Part shown: positions 42,607-51,429 of the stretch, piece after piece
Numbering within the stretch: the stretch's first letter is position 1
Layout: each line of letters begins with the position of its first letter
Assembly: GCF_031195445.1 (NCBI RefSeq)
Contig: NZ_CP133480.1
Location: 2,286,501 to 2,350,500 of the forward strand
Length of the DNA stretch: 64,000 bases
Source: Acuticoccus sp. MNP-M23
Lineage (GTDB): Bacteria; Pseudomonadota; Alphaproteobacteria; Rhizobiales; Amorphaceae
Direction: 5' to 3'
Program-made: the position numbers and the translations under genes
Notes under the pieces: model-generated
The model's input: the letters and a program-made list of their open reading frames with translations, nothing else
What the model was told of the DNA's origin: nothing
Database searches by the model: none

Positions 42607-45455
42607 TGCGTGCGTTGTGTGTTGTACTGGCTGGTCTGATCATGGCGCTGTCCGCGGGGGCAGCACGGGCGGTGGAAGCCGTGCCCGTCGGTCCCACCGT
42701 CCCTGTGGTTACGTTGACGCCGTTCATCGAATTCTACCGCGACCAGGAGGGCGACCTTCAGGTCTCCACCGCGGCCGATGCCGACGGCATCGTCCAGCGC
42801 ATCGAGGTGCGGCCGACCGTGGGCGAGACGCGCAACTGGGCCGTCATCGGCCTCCAGAACCCCGGCGACGAGCAGATCGACCGGCTTCTTGTAGCGCCCC
42901 ATCACCGGCTCGCCGGGTCCGGCATTCTTCATCCGGACCTTGGCGCCGAGCGCATCAAGGCGGTCACGCCCAGCGAAGGCTTCCCGCCGGAGCGCCTTGC
43001 CAGCTCCGATGCTGACGTTTTCCTGCTGACGCTGGACCCCGGCGCAACGATCACCTTCGTTCTGGAGCTGACCACGCCGAACGTCCCCATGCTGCGGTTG
43101 TGGCAGCGCGACGCCTATAGCGAAAGCCAGAACGCCTACACCCTTTACAAAGGTATTGTGGTTGGCATTTCAGGCCTTCTGGCGCTGTTCTTCGTCGTGG
43201 TCTTCGTCATCAAGGGGCAGATGATGTTTGCCTCGGCGGCGGTGCTCGCCTGGGTCGCCTTCGGCTATGTGCTGATCGACTTTGCCTTCCTGGGAGACGT
43301 TCTCTCCGCCCGCATTCCGAGCGACGCGATCATGCGCGCCTTCGCCGAGGCCATGCTGGCGCTGGCGCTGGCGGCGTTCATCCTGTCCTACCTCAACATC
43401 ACGCGCTGGCGGGTGCGCAACGCATACGCGCTTCTGGCGCTGATGCCGCTGGCGATCGCGGCCGGGTGGCTGGCCCAGTTCGACCCGCCGCTGACCGCCA
43501 CCATCGCCCGCATCGCGCTGGCCGCCGTTGCCGCCATCGGTCTTGTGGTGATCCTCATCTCGGCCATCCGCGGCCATGACCGTGCGGTGATGATCCTGCC
43601 CACATGGGTGCTGCTGATTGCGTGGATCACCGGCGCCGCGCTGACCGTCTCGGGCGAGATCGACAACGACTTCGTGCAGCCTGCGCTGGACGGCGGCCTC
43701 GTCCTCCTCGTGCTTCTCATCGGCTTCACCGTGATGCAGCACGCCTTTGCGGGCCGCTCCATCGCCCCATCGCTGGCCAAGGACGTGGAGCGGGATGTGA
43801 TGGCGCTCGCCGGTTCGGGCGACGTTGTGTGGGACTGGGACGTATCGCGCGACCGGATCGCCTGTGGCCACGAGGTGGAAACGCGCCTCGGCCTCGAACG
43901 CGGCGAGCTCCAGGGCCCGCCGCAGGACTGGTTCCCCGTCCTCCACCCGCAGGACCGGGACCGCTTCCGTGCCACGCTGGATGCTGCGATCGAGCGCCGC
44001 CGCGGCCGCATCAACGATCTCTTCCGCTTCCGCGGCGTTGACGGCCACTTCCGCTGGTTCCGCCTGCGCGCGCGGCCGGTGGTCGGCACCACCGGCGAAA
44101 TCGTCCGCTGCGTCGGCACCATGCACGATATGACGGAGGCCAAGACGACCGAGGAGCGGATGCTGCACGACAGCGTCTACGACAACCTCACCGGTCTTCC
44201 CAACCGCCACCTCTTCATCGACCGGATCGAGATGGCGCGCGCGTGGTCCAACGAGGAAACCGCACGCTCGCTCTACGTGGTGATCGTCAACCCGGACAAT
44301 TTCTCGCAGATCAACGACAAGTACGGCCAGTCGGTCGGCGACAGTGCGCTGCTGACCATCGGGCGGCGCCTCTCGCGGACGCTGAAGCGGCACGATTCCA
44401 TCGCCCGCCTCTCCGGCGACAGCTTCGGCCTCCTCATCTACTGCGATCCGACCAAGCTGGAAGACTTCGTCAAGCGGGTGCGCGAAACGCTGGCATCGCC
44501 GATCCCGTTTGCGGAGGAGGAGATCTCCATGCTCGCCTCCCTCGGCATCGCCCCCATCGACCTCAAGGCGGAAAGCGCTGCCGAAATCCTCGACAACGCG
44601 GATCTTGCACTGCGGCGGGCCAAGCGGCAGGGCGGCGACCGCGGCGAAATGTTCGATCCCCTGATGCGCCGCCTCAACATGAGCGGACGCTCGCTGGCGC
44701 GCGACCTCAAGCGTGCCATCTCCGAAAACAAGGTGAAGCTCCAGTTCCGCCCCATCGTCGATCTGGAGAACGGCGCCACGGTCGGCTACGAAGCGCTGCC
44801 GACTTGGCATCACCCGCTGCAGGGGCCGCTCACCTGGCCCGAATTGCTCGACCTTGCCGCCGGCGAGGACATGGCCATTCAGCTCACATTGTCCACCATG
44901 GAGCGGTGCGCGCAGGCTCTGTCGGCCTGGCGTACATCCGGGCGCGACCTGACGCTTCTCCTCACCTTGCCACGCGCCGAGGCGTTCCGGTCCGAGCTGA
45001 TTGGCGACGTGAAGACCGCCATTGCCCGCAACCGGCTGGACTTCGGCACCTTGCAGCTCGGCGTTCAGGAAAGCGTTGTGTCCGCCAATCCCGAATTTGC
45101 GGTGCAGCTTCTGGCCCGCCTGCGCGATGTTGGCGCCGGCACCTGGCTGATCGACTTTGCCCGCCGCACCACGGCACTGCCCCATCTCCACCGCATGGCC
45201 ATCGACGGGGTGCGCTTCGACGAGCATCTCACCTCCAGCCGCGCCAGCGACGTCAAGTGCCAGAAGCTGATCGGCTCGCTGTTCCGCACCGTGACCGCGC
45301 TGGAAGCGCGCGTGATGGTGGGCGGGATTGCAAGTGACGACGAGGCGAAGGCGATGCGGCAACTGGGCGCGCGCTACGCGGTCGGCCCGGTGTTCGGCCG
45401 CCCGGTCACCGCGCAGGGCGTGGGGACAGGCACCTTCAAGCACGCCGCGGAGTAG
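42606..45455 (+). CDS. Membrane protein with degenerate GGDEF and EAL domains
   Basis: 949-residue protein: signal peptide (1-22), a periplasmic domain (about 23-175), a seven-helix 7TMR-DISM-like membrane region (180-385), PAS (400-512), GGDEF-like (520-680) and EAL-like (695-940) domains. The GGDEF site reads SGDSF (603-607). In the EAL domain EAL itself survives (729-731, YEALPTW). ELTE becomes GVQE, DDFG becomes IDFA, the catalytic Lys segment becomes VRFD, and the later Glu and Gln motifs are gone. Neither cyclase nor phosphodiesterase activity is expected; a sensor, receptor or scaffold role is inferred. Last gene of the thrC-M16-GNAT chain. Confidence 0.92.
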   Translation: MRALCVVLAGLIMALSAGAARAVEAVPVGPTVPVVTLTPFIEFYRDQEGDLQVSTAADADGIVQRIEVRPTVGETRNWAVIGLQNPGDEQIDRLLVAPHHRLAGSGILHPDLGAERIKAVTPSEGFPPERLASSDADVFLLTLDPGATITFVLELTTPNVPMLRLWQRDAYSESQNAYTLYKGIVVGISGLLALFFVVVFVIKGQMMFASAAVLAWVAFGYVLIDFAFLGDVLSARIPSDAIMRAFAEAMLALALAAFILSYLNITRWRVRNAYALLALMPLAIAAGWLAQFDPPLTATIARIALAAVAAIGLVVILISAIRGHDRAVMILPTWVLLIAWITGAALTVSGEIDNDFVQPALDGGLVLLVLLIGFTVMQHAFAGRSIAPSLAKDVERDVMALAGSGDVVWDWDVSRDRIACGHEVETRLGLERGELQGPPQDWFPVLHPQDRDRFRATLDAAIERRRGRINDLFRFRGVDGHFRWFRLRARPVVGTTGEIVRCVGTMHDMTEAKTTEERMLHDSVYDNLTGLPNRHLFIDRIEMARAWSNEETARSLYVVIVNPDNFSQINDKYGQSVGDSALLTIGRRLSRTLKRHDSIARLSGDSFGLLIYCDPTKLEDFVKRVRETLASPIPFAEEEISMLASLGIAPIDLKAESAAEILDNADLALRRAKRQGGDRGEMFDPLMRRLNMSGRSLARDLKRAISENKVKLQFRPIVDLENGATVGYEALPTWHHPLQGPLTWPELLDLAAGEDMAIQLTLSTMERCAQALSAWRTSGRDLTLLLTLPRAEAFRSELIGDVKTAIARNRLDFGTLQLGVQESVVSANPEFAVQLLARLRDVGAGTWLIDFARRTTALPHLHRMAIDGVRFDEHLTSSRASDVKCQKLIGSLFRTVTALEARVMVGGIASDDEAKAMRQLGARYAVGPVFGRPVTAQGVGTGTFKHAAE

Positions 45456-45624
45456 GGCCACGGCGTGCGGATGCGACCCGGTGGAGCTTGCCTTGATCCA
45501 CAATTTGCTGCACTGCGGTCGTCATGTCGTCTGACCGGCGACTGACCTGAACGAACGGTGCGTTGCCGCGCATCGACCCGCGGGGCAGGACACGCTCCGC
45601 ACCGACGAGCACGGGGTTGCCACC

Positions 45625-47052
45625 ATGGAAAGCTTCGACGCAGTCACGCTGGCGCGCATACAATTCGCCTTCACCGTCGCATTCCACTTCATCTTTCCGT
45701 CGTTCACCATCGGGCTGGCGAGCTTCCTTGCCGTGCTCAACGGCATGTGGCTGAAAACGCGGAACGAGGCGTACCTGCGCCTGTGGCGGTTCTGGGTGAA
45801 GATCTTCGCCGTGGCGTTCGCCATGGGCGTCGTCTCCGGGATCACCATGAGCTACCAGTTCGGCACCAACTGGTCGGTGTTCTCCGACAAGACCGGCCCC
45901 GTCCTCGGCCCGCTGATGGCCTATGAGGTGCTGACCGCCTTCTTCCTGGAAGCCGGCTTCCTCGGCATCATGCTGTTCGGCCGCGAGCGGGTGGGTGACA
46001 CCCTGCACATGCTGGCCTGCGTTGCCGTCGCGGTCGGGACCGCAGTGTCCGCTTCGTGGATCCTGTCGGTGAATTCGTGGATGCACACGCCGGTCGGCTA
46101 CACCATCGGCGACAACGGCCAGTTCCTGCCGGCGGACTGGTGGGCGATCGTCTTCAACCCGTCCTTCATTCCGCGTTTGATGCACACGGTCACGGCGGCC
46201 TATCTCACCACCGCCTTCATCGTCGGCGGGGTCGGCGCCTACCACCTCCTGCGCGGTCGGATCAACAACCCCGGCGTGCGCACCATGTTCTCCATGGCCA
46301 TGTGGATGGCAGCGCTCGTCACCCCGGTCCAGATGTTCCTCGGCGACCATCAGGGCCTCAACACGCTGGAACACCAGCCGATCAAGATCATGGCGATGGA
46401 AGGCCACTTCGAGAGCTATCCCGACGGCGCCCCCCTCTGCCTGTTCGGCGTTCCGGATCAGGAGGCCCAGCGGCTCGACTACGCCGTCTGCATTCCCAAG
46501 CTCTCCTCTTTGATGCTGAAGCACCAGCTCGACGCGCCGCTCGACGGCCTCGACACGGTCGCGATGGACGACCAGCCGCCAGTGGCGCCGGTGTTCTTCG
46601 CGTTCCGGGTGATGGTGGGCATTGCCGTCCTGATGTTCATCACCGGCGTCTTCAGCCTTTTCACGCGCTGGAAGAAGACCCTTTACACAAACAAGTGGCT
46701 GCACCGGCTGGCGCTGGTGATGGGACCGTCCGGGCTCGTCGCGGTGATTGCAGGCTGGATCACCACGGAGATGGGCCGCCAGCCTTATACGGTCTACGGC
46801 CTCCTGCGCACGGCGGACAGCGTATCCCCGGTGGCAGCGCCTGCCGTGGGCGCGTCGCTCCTTGCCTACATCGTCATCTACACGATCGTGTTCGGTATCG
46901 GCGTCTACTACATCTTCCGGCTGATGGCCGAGCCGCCCAAGCTGGGTGAGCAAGGCGTCGGAGAGGGCGACGGGCCGATCCGGACCGCCGGCGTCACCCC
47001 GGCTGCGCAAGTGGCCGATTCCGGCACCCAAGATCCCGCACCGGCCGAGTAG
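45625..47052 (+). CDS. cydA: Cytochrome bd-type quinol oxidase subunit I (CIO class)
   Basis: 475-residue integral membrane subunit with nine predicted helices. It binds the haems and oxidises ubiquinol while reducing oxygen to water. The early histidine in FTVAFHFIFPSF (haem b595/d side), SWMHTPVGY, and MGRQPYTVYGLLRTADSVSP are characteristic. The quinol-binding Q-loop is short, as in cyanide-insensitive CioA rather than E. coli CydA. The C-terminal 40 residues are a soluble tail. The 170 nt upstream hold no gene. The cydB gene follows after 9 nt. Confidence 0.95.
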   Translation: MESFDAVTLARIQFAFTVAFHFIFPSFTIGLASFLAVLNGMWLKTRNEAYLRLWRFWVKIFAVAFAMGVVSGITMSYQFGTNWSVFSDKTGPVLGPLMAYEVLTAFFLEAGFLGIMLFGRERVGDTLHMLACVAVAVGTAVSASWILSVNSWMHTPVGYTIGDNGQFLPADWWAIVFNPSFIPRLMHTVTAAYLTTAFIVGGVGAYHLLRGRINNPGVRTMFSMAMWMAALVTPVQMFLGDHQGLNTLEHQPIKIMAMEGHFESYPDGAPLCLFGVPDQEAQRLDYAVCIPKLSSLMLKHQLDAPLDGLDTVAMDDQPPVAPVFFAFRVMVGIAVLMFITGVFSLFTRWKKTLYTNKWLHRLALVMGPSGLVAVIAGWITTEMGRQPYTVYGLLRTADSVSPVAAPAVGASLLAYIVIYTIVFGIGVYYIFRLMAEPPKLGEQGVGEGDGPIRTAGVTPAAQVADSGTQDPAPAE

Positions 47053-47061
47053 GAGACGACG

Positions 47062-48105
47062 ATGACCCCCGACACGGCGCTCGACATCGGCCTCAACATC
47101 TCGCTCAACCTCACGGTGGCGTGGGCAATCCTTCTGGCCACCGCCATCTTCATCTACGTGGCGCTGGACGGGTTCGACCTCGGGCTCGGCATCCTCTACC
47201 CGTTCTTCCCGAAGAAGCAGGACCGCGACCTGTTGATGAATTCCGTCGCCCCGGTGTGGGACGGCAACGAGACCTGGCTGGTTCTGGGCGGCGGCGGCCT
47301 GTTCGCCGCCTTTCCGCTCGCCTACGCCATCATCATGCCGGCGCTCTATCCGCCGATCATCGCCATGCTTCTGGCGCTGGTGTTCCGCGGGGTGGCGTTC
47401 GAATTCCGCTGGCGCACCAAGCGGCTCAGCGTCCTCTGGGACACGGCCTTCATCGGCGGCTCGACGCTGGCCGCTTTGTGCCAGGGCATCATCCTCGGCG
47501 CACTGCTGGAGGGCATCGCAGTCGACGGGCGCGCCTATGGCGGCCACTGGCTCGACTGGTTGTCCCCGTTCAGCGTTGTGTGTGGGATTGCGGTGGTCTG
47601 CGGCTATGCGCTTCTGGGCGCAACGTGGCTCAACATGAAGCTCGAGGGTGAGCCGCAGGAGGTCTCGCGCAAGCTGGCCTGGGGCTTCGGCCTTGCCACG
47701 GTGGCGTTCATCGTCCTCGTCAGCCTGTTCACGCCATACCTGAACAACGGCTACTTCGACCGTTGGCTGTCCTGGCCGAACATCATCTTCGCAGCGCCCG
47801 TGCCGCTTCTCGTCGCCGGTCTGACGCTCCTGCTGTTCCGCGCGCTCCACGTTCACCAGCACGACTACTGGCCCTTCGTCATCGCGCTGGCGCTGTTCTT
47901 CGTGACGTTCCTCGGCCTCGGGGTATCGATGTGGCCCTACATCATCCCCACCAGCGTCACGATCTATGACGCGGCCTCACCCTACAAATCGCAGCTGTTC
48001 ATGTTTGTGGGGGCGGTGGTGCTGATCCCGATCATCCTGGCCTATACCGCCTACGCATACTGGGTGTTCCGCGGCAAGCTGGACCCGGAAAAGGGCTACC
48101 ACTAA
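47062..48105 (+). CDS. cydB: Cytochrome bd-type quinol oxidase subunit II
   Basis: 347-residue membrane subunit with about eight helices, structural partner of subunit I. The segment FIYVALDGFDLGLGILYPFF near the N-terminus, SVAPVWDGNETWLVLGGGGLFAAFP and RGVAFEFRWR are the standard CydB/CioB signatures. Ends PEKGYH. Ribosome-binding site GGAG precedes the ATG, and the stop is immediately followed by the GTG of the 31-residue DUF2474 gene. Confidence 0.96.
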   Translation: MTPDTALDIGLNISLNLTVAWAILLATAIFIYVALDGFDLGLGILYPFFPKKQDRDLLMNSVAPVWDGNETWLVLGGGGLFAAFPLAYAIIMPALYPPIIAMLLALVFRGVAFEFRWRTKRLSVLWDTAFIGGSTLAALCQGIILGALLEGIAVDGRAYGGHWLDWLSPFSVVCGIAVVCGYALLGATWLNMKLEGEPQEVSRKLAWGFGLATVAFIVLVSLFTPYLNNGYFDRWLSWPNIIFAAPVPLLVAGLTLLLFRALHVHQHDYWPFVIALALFFVTFLGLGVSMWPYIIPTSVTIYDAASPYKSQLFMFVGAVVLIPIILAYTAYAYWVFRGKLDPEKGYH

Positions 48106-48201
48106 GTGGCCTCCAAGCTCCTCTGGTTCATGCTGCTCTGGGTGGCTGGCGTCTGTGTCGTTGCCGGCGTCGCCCAGTTCATCCGCGTCATGGTGATGTA
48201 G
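48106..48201 (+). CDS. DUF2474 small membrane subunit of the bd oxidase
   Basis: 31-codon gene: GTG directly after the cydB TAA, stop TAG at 48199-48201. The product has the form KLLWFMLLWVAGVCVV followed by AQFIRVMVM: a single membrane helix preceded by Lys and with an Arg near its end. This is the DUF2474 pattern, found after cydB/cioB in proteobacteria and comparable to the CydX subunit of E. coli cytochrome bd. Zero spacing implies coupled translation. Too short for ordinary gene callers, but position and composition make it convincing. Confidence 0.85.
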   Translation: MASKLLWFMLLWVAGVCVVAGVAQFIRVMVM

Positions 48202-48213
48202 AGCGCGCAGCCG

Positions 48214-48552
48214 CTACATCAGCCGGGCGCCGTCCGGCACGTCCTTGTCGGGTGCGGCAAGGACGATGGCGCCCTCGGCGTCTTCAAAGCCCAGCGTCAG
48301 GACTTCGGACATGAACGGGCCGATCTGCCGGGGCGGGAAGTTCACCACTGCCATCACCTTGCGGCCCACCAGAGCCTCCGGCGTGTAGTGGACGGTGATC
48401 TGCGCGGAAGACTTCTTCACGCCGATTTCACCGCCAAAGTCGATCCGGAGCTTGATGGCGGGCTTGCGCGCTTCGGGAAATGGTTCGGCGTCGATGACGG
48501 TGCCGACACGGATGTCGACGGCCATGAAGTCGTCAAAATTGATCTGGCTCAC
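48214..48552 (-). CDS. csaA: tRNA-binding domain protein CsaA
   Basis: 112-residue dimeric OB-fold protein: FDDFMAVDIRVGTVIDAEPFPEARKPAIKL, then KKSSAQITVHYTPEALVGR, VVNFPPRQIGPFMSEVLTLG and the terminal PDKDVPDGARL. CsaA binds tRNA and has been described as a secretion-related chaperone in Bacillus. GTG start overlaps the TetR stop (GTGA) with GGAG upstream, so it is translated with the regulator. The 3' end converges on the oxidase operon with 12 nt between stops. Confidence 0.93.
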   Translation of the reverse strand: MSQINFDDFMAVDIRVGTVIDAEPFPEARKPAIKLRIDFGGEIGVKKSSAQITVHYTPEALVGRKVMAVVNFPPRQIGPFMSEVLTLGFEDAEGAIVLAAPDKDVPDGARLM

Positions 48553-49412
48553 GTGGGCTCCGTTGGGGTGGGTCGGTCTGACGCTGCGGTGCTATCCGAA
48601 GGTTCGGCGGCGGCCGGGCCGCCTTCACGCGCTCCGGCGAACGCTGCATCACCGCCCGTGCTCTCCTTCGCCGGTTCACCCGGGTGAGATGCTGTGGGGT
48701 CCGGTGCAGTCTCTTCCGCAGCGACGGTTGATGCGGCGGGGGCGCTCGCGAATTCCGGTGCGGGAGCGGTGTCCGCCGGCTCGTCGGCACCGTCGCGCCG
48801 CAGGGCACCGCCGAAGATGCGTTTCAGGCGGTCATGGCCGGCTTCCAGGTCGCGCAATTCTTTGTCGAGCTTTGCCATGGTGCGCGGCATGCCGGGGTCG
48901 CTCTCATCGATGAAGACGCGCAGGACACGGGCGAACCCCACGGTCAGCGCCTGCACCGCGATGCGGCCGCGCCACCCCGGCGCCGAAAGCCCGGCCGCGG
49001 CCAGCATCCAGCCCTGCGAGCGTGCGCCAACGGCGTTGAGGCCCACGCCAAGGCCGGGGTCCCGCGTGACGGCGCGCATCAGCGCCTTCAGTGCGGCGCG
49101 ATGGGGGGCAAGAGCGTCGAGCCGCGCCATCAACACATCGAACAGCCGGTCACGGGGTGTTTCGCCCACCATGTCCGCAAAGCCGTTCTGCAGCACTTCG
49201 TTGTCGATCCGCCGCGCGAACGCCTCCAGAATCGCGCCGCGACTGGAAAAGTGCATGTTGAGAACAGCGAGCGAGACACCGGCCTCCTGCGCAATGGCGC
49301 GCAGGGTCACGTCCTCGTAGGGGCGGTCGGCGAGGAGGGCCATCATCGCGTCGACGATGTCATCTCTGGCGGTGTCGGTGCGGGTGGTCTGGCGCGTCGG
49401 GCTGTCGGTCAA
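48549..49412 (-). CDS. TetR/AcrR family regulator with long acidic tail
   Basis: 287-residue protein. The N-terminal HTH (about 15-65) reads DDIVDAMMALLADRPYEDVTLRAIAQEAGVSLAVLNMHF, split here as the usual TetR helices. A ligand/dimer domain follows to about residue 205, faintly like COQ9-type TetR relatives. The last 75-80 residues are low-complexity Ala/Pro/Glu/Thr-rich. Start is TTG 49412 with AGGAA upstream. Probably co-expressed with csaA, and separated from proC by 38 nt on the same strand. Ligand and targets are unknown. Confidence 0.88.
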   Translation of the reverse strand: MTDSPTRQTTRTDTARDDIVDAMMALLADRPYEDVTLRAIAQEAGVSLAVLNMHFSSRGAILEAFARRIDNEVLQNGFADMVGETPRDRLFDVLMARLDALAPHRAALKALMRAVTRDPGLGVGLNAVGARSQGWMLAAAGLSAPGWRGRIAVQALTVGFARVLRVFIDESDPGMPRTMAKLDKELRDLEAGHDRLKRIFGGALRRDGADEPADTAPAPEFASAPAASTVAAEETAPDPTASHPGEPAKESTGGDAAFAGAREGGPAAAEPSDSTAASDRPTPTEPT

Positions 49413-49450
49413 GGCGAGGGTTCCTGTCTCTTCCGCCGCGTCCCGCCCGC

Positions 49451-50263
49451 TCAGCTGCCAAATTCGCGGGAGCGCGCGGCCGCAGCCTTCACGGCTTCGG
49501 TCATCAACTCGGTGAGGGCGCCGCTGTCTTGCAGGACGCCGAGCGCGGCTGCTGTGGTGCCGCCCTTGGACGTCACATTCTCACGAAGCGTGCCCGGTTC
49601 AAGCGGGCTGCGCCCAAGAAGCGCACCGGCGCCGACCACGGTCTGCCGCGCGATGCCCGCCGCAAGGTCTGCCGGCAAGCCTTCGGCAATGCCGGCAGCT
49701 GTCAGCGCCTCAACCATGTGGAAGACGTAGGCGGGGCCGGAACCGGACACGCCGGTCACCGCATCGAGAAGCGGCTCTTCGGTGAGCCACCACGTCTTGC
49801 CGATGGCGGAAAGGAGCGTGTCGGCCAGCGCCCTCTCGCCCTCGCTGGTGCCGTCGGCCACGGCAACCGTCGCGCCCTCGCCAATGCTGGCGGGCGTGTT
49901 GGGCATGGCGCGCACGACCGGACCCGGCCCGATCGCCTGCAGCTTAACAATGGGAACGCCGGCGGCAATGGAGACCAGCATGGTCCGCTCGTCATGCGCG
50001 CTCTTCATCGTCGGCAGAACGTCGGCAACGAGATAGGGTTTTACCGCAATGAAGATAACGCCGGCCGGCGTTTGGGGCGCTTTGTCCATCACGGTCAGGC
50101 CGGGGGTGTCGAACGGGTGCACCGTACGATCCGCAGCAGGGTCGACCACGACAATCAGTTCGGGTTCGATCCCGGATGCCAGCCAGCCTTCCAGCATGGC
50201 GCCGCCCATATTCCCGGCACCGACCAGAACCAGAGGCCGTTCTGCCGTTAGTTTCGCCGTCAT
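49451..50263 (-). CDS. proC: Pyrroline-5-carboxylate reductase
   Basis: 270-residue NAD(P)H-dependent enzyme, last step of proline synthesis. The Rossmann loop is VLVGAGNMGGAMLEGWL, and IFIAVKPYLVADVL, VRAMPNTPASIGEG and the signature DAVTGVSGSGPAYVFHMVEAL with PGTLRENVTSKGGTTAAAL are all intact. Normal length. Downstream of the YbjN gene on the same strand (48 nt). Confidence 0.97.
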   Translation of the reverse strand: MTAKLTAERPLVLVGAGNMGGAMLEGWLASGIEPELIVVVDPAADRTVHPFDTPGLTVMDKAPQTPAGVIFIAVKPYLVADVLPTMKSAHDERTMLVSIAAGVPIVKLQAIGPGPVVRAMPNTPASIGEGATVAVADGTSEGERALADTLLSAIGKTWWLTEEPLLDAVTGVSGSGPAYVFHMVEALTAAGIAEGLPADLAAGIARQTVVGAGALLGRSPLEPGTLRENVTSKGGTTAAALGVLQDSGALTELMTEAVKAAAARSREFGS

Positions 50264-50311
50264 CGTCCATCCTTCATCGCGCGGCGAAGCGCCGCGGGTG
50301 CATTGTGCCGC

Positions 50312-50815
50312 TCAGGCTTCGCCGGCGGTCTCGAATAGCGCGCCCTCGAGCGCTTCCTGCGCCGACTTACCGGCCCAGACAACAAACTGGAACGCCTGAT
50401 AGTGGCTGTCGCAGGTTTCCACCGCGTGGCTGAGCAGCGCCTGCACGTGTTCGGAGGCGGGCACCTCTTCGCCGTTGAGGAGCTGGGTGTGGCGGAAGAT
50501 CACGACGCCTTCCTTGGACCACAGGTCGAAGTGACCCATCCACATCCGTTCGTTGACAAGGGCGAGCAGGCGGACGACTTCGGTGTAGCGCGGTTCGGTG
50601 ACCTTGAGGTCGAATGCAACGGCGATATGAAGGCTTTCAAATTCCTCCATGTGGGTGAAGGCGACGTGGTAGGCGCTCCAGCGGCCCGCAATCGAGATGG
50701 TGATCTCATCGTCGCCAGCGCGCTCGTAGGTCCAGTCGTTGCCGTTGGCGACCTCCTCGATCCGATCGATGGGATTGGCGGTTAACGTGAAATCGTCGTG
50801 GTCGATCAAGCTCAT
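50312..50815 (-). CDS. YbjN domain-containing protein
   Basis: 167-residue protein with the YbjN fold (type III secretion chaperone-like): NPIDRIEEVANGNDWTYER, then FESLHIAVAFDLKV, LLALVNERMWMGHFDLW and EGVVIFRHTQLLNG. Function is not defined; the fold often mediates protein binding. ATG 50815 has AAGGA 6 nt upstream; in-frame codons up to 50932 are not part of the gene. Followed by proC on the same strand, as is common in related alphaproteobacteria. Confidence 0.9.
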   Translation of the reverse strand: MSLIDHDDFTLTANPIDRIEEVANGNDWTYERAGDDEITISIAGRWSAYHVAFTHMEEFESLHIAVAFDLKVTEPRYTEVVRLLALVNERMWMGHFDLWSKEGVVIFRHTQLLNGEEVPASEHVQALLSHAVETCDSHYQAFQFVVWAGKSAQEALEGALFETAGEA

Positions 50816-50947
50816 CGCTGATCCTTTCCGGAGCCCGCGAGGGTTGCCCCTTGGCCAGGGCAAGCGCCTTGTGACGGCGTCGGTAGGGTGCGGGACCCCG
50901 AATCTCTCGCCGTCCTCAGGACAGCAGATCAAATAAGGTCCCGCAGG

Positions 50948-50979
50948 AAAAGGTGGAGGGGCCGGTGGTCCACGGCCCC
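50948..50979 (-). terminator. Probable terminator after ubiK
   Basis: GGGGCCG (50958-50964) pairs with CGGCCCC (50973-50979) around an 8-nt loop. On the minus strand it is followed by TCCACCTTTTCC. It lies 9 nt after the ubiK stop. Confidence 0.5.
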
Positions 50980-50988
50980 GTTCAACAT

Positions 50989-51276
50989 TCAGTGCGCAGC
51001 GTTGGAGCTTGGCGCGGTTTGCGTGTCACCCTGGTGACGGGCCTCGAGCGCTTCCACACGCGCGCGCAGCGCGTCGTTTTCGTCGGCGGCGCGGGTGGCG
51101 ATGGCCTTCACAGCCTCGAACTCGTCCCGGCTGACGACGTTGGCTTCGGCCAGCAGGCGCTCGATCTGGGCGCGCACCACGGTTTCCACCTCGCGGCGGG
51201 CGCCCTGTGCAACGGCGGCAGCGTCCGTCGCGAGGCGGGCGATCTCGTCGATCAGGCGATTGTTGGTCTGGGTCAT
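50989..51276 (-). CDS. ubiK: Ubiquinone biosynthesis accessory factor UbiK family
   Basis: 95-residue BMFP/YqiC-type protein: NRLIDEIARLATDAAAVAQGARREVE, then VSRDEFEAVKAIATRA and a coiled-coil DALRARVEALEAR. In E. coli UbiK works with UbiJ in aerobic ubiquinone synthesis. It assembles as a trimeric coiled coil and can associate with membranes. GAGAGG ribosome-binding site. Divergent from lgt, a conserved neighbour in alphaproteobacteria. Confidence 0.92.
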   Translation of the reverse strand: MTQTNNRLIDEIARLATDAAAVAQGARREVETVVRAQIERLLAEANVVSRDEFEAVKAIATRAADENDALRARVEALEARHQGDTQTAPSSNAAH

Positions 51277-51429
51277 AACCCTCTCCGTCAGGCCGCCGGA
51301 AAAACGCTAGGCGGCCACATCAACTATGGTCGCACCGGCAGGCGGGCACAAGACGGGCCGTGTGGCGCTGACTGCAACTTGGTGATGCGAACTGTTGCGA
51401 TATAGGAGAGTGCCTCTCTTGCGAAGCCC

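Noticed and set aside
45490-45515. FNR-like site (TTGATCCACAATTT) before cydA
   Set aside because: Only the first half-site fits TTGAT-N4-ATCAA; the second half does not.
43170-47862. Two long minus-strand frames opposite the GGDEF-EAL and oxidase genes
   Set aside because: Both run across clear plus-strand genes and consist of biased His/Arg/Asp-rich translation.
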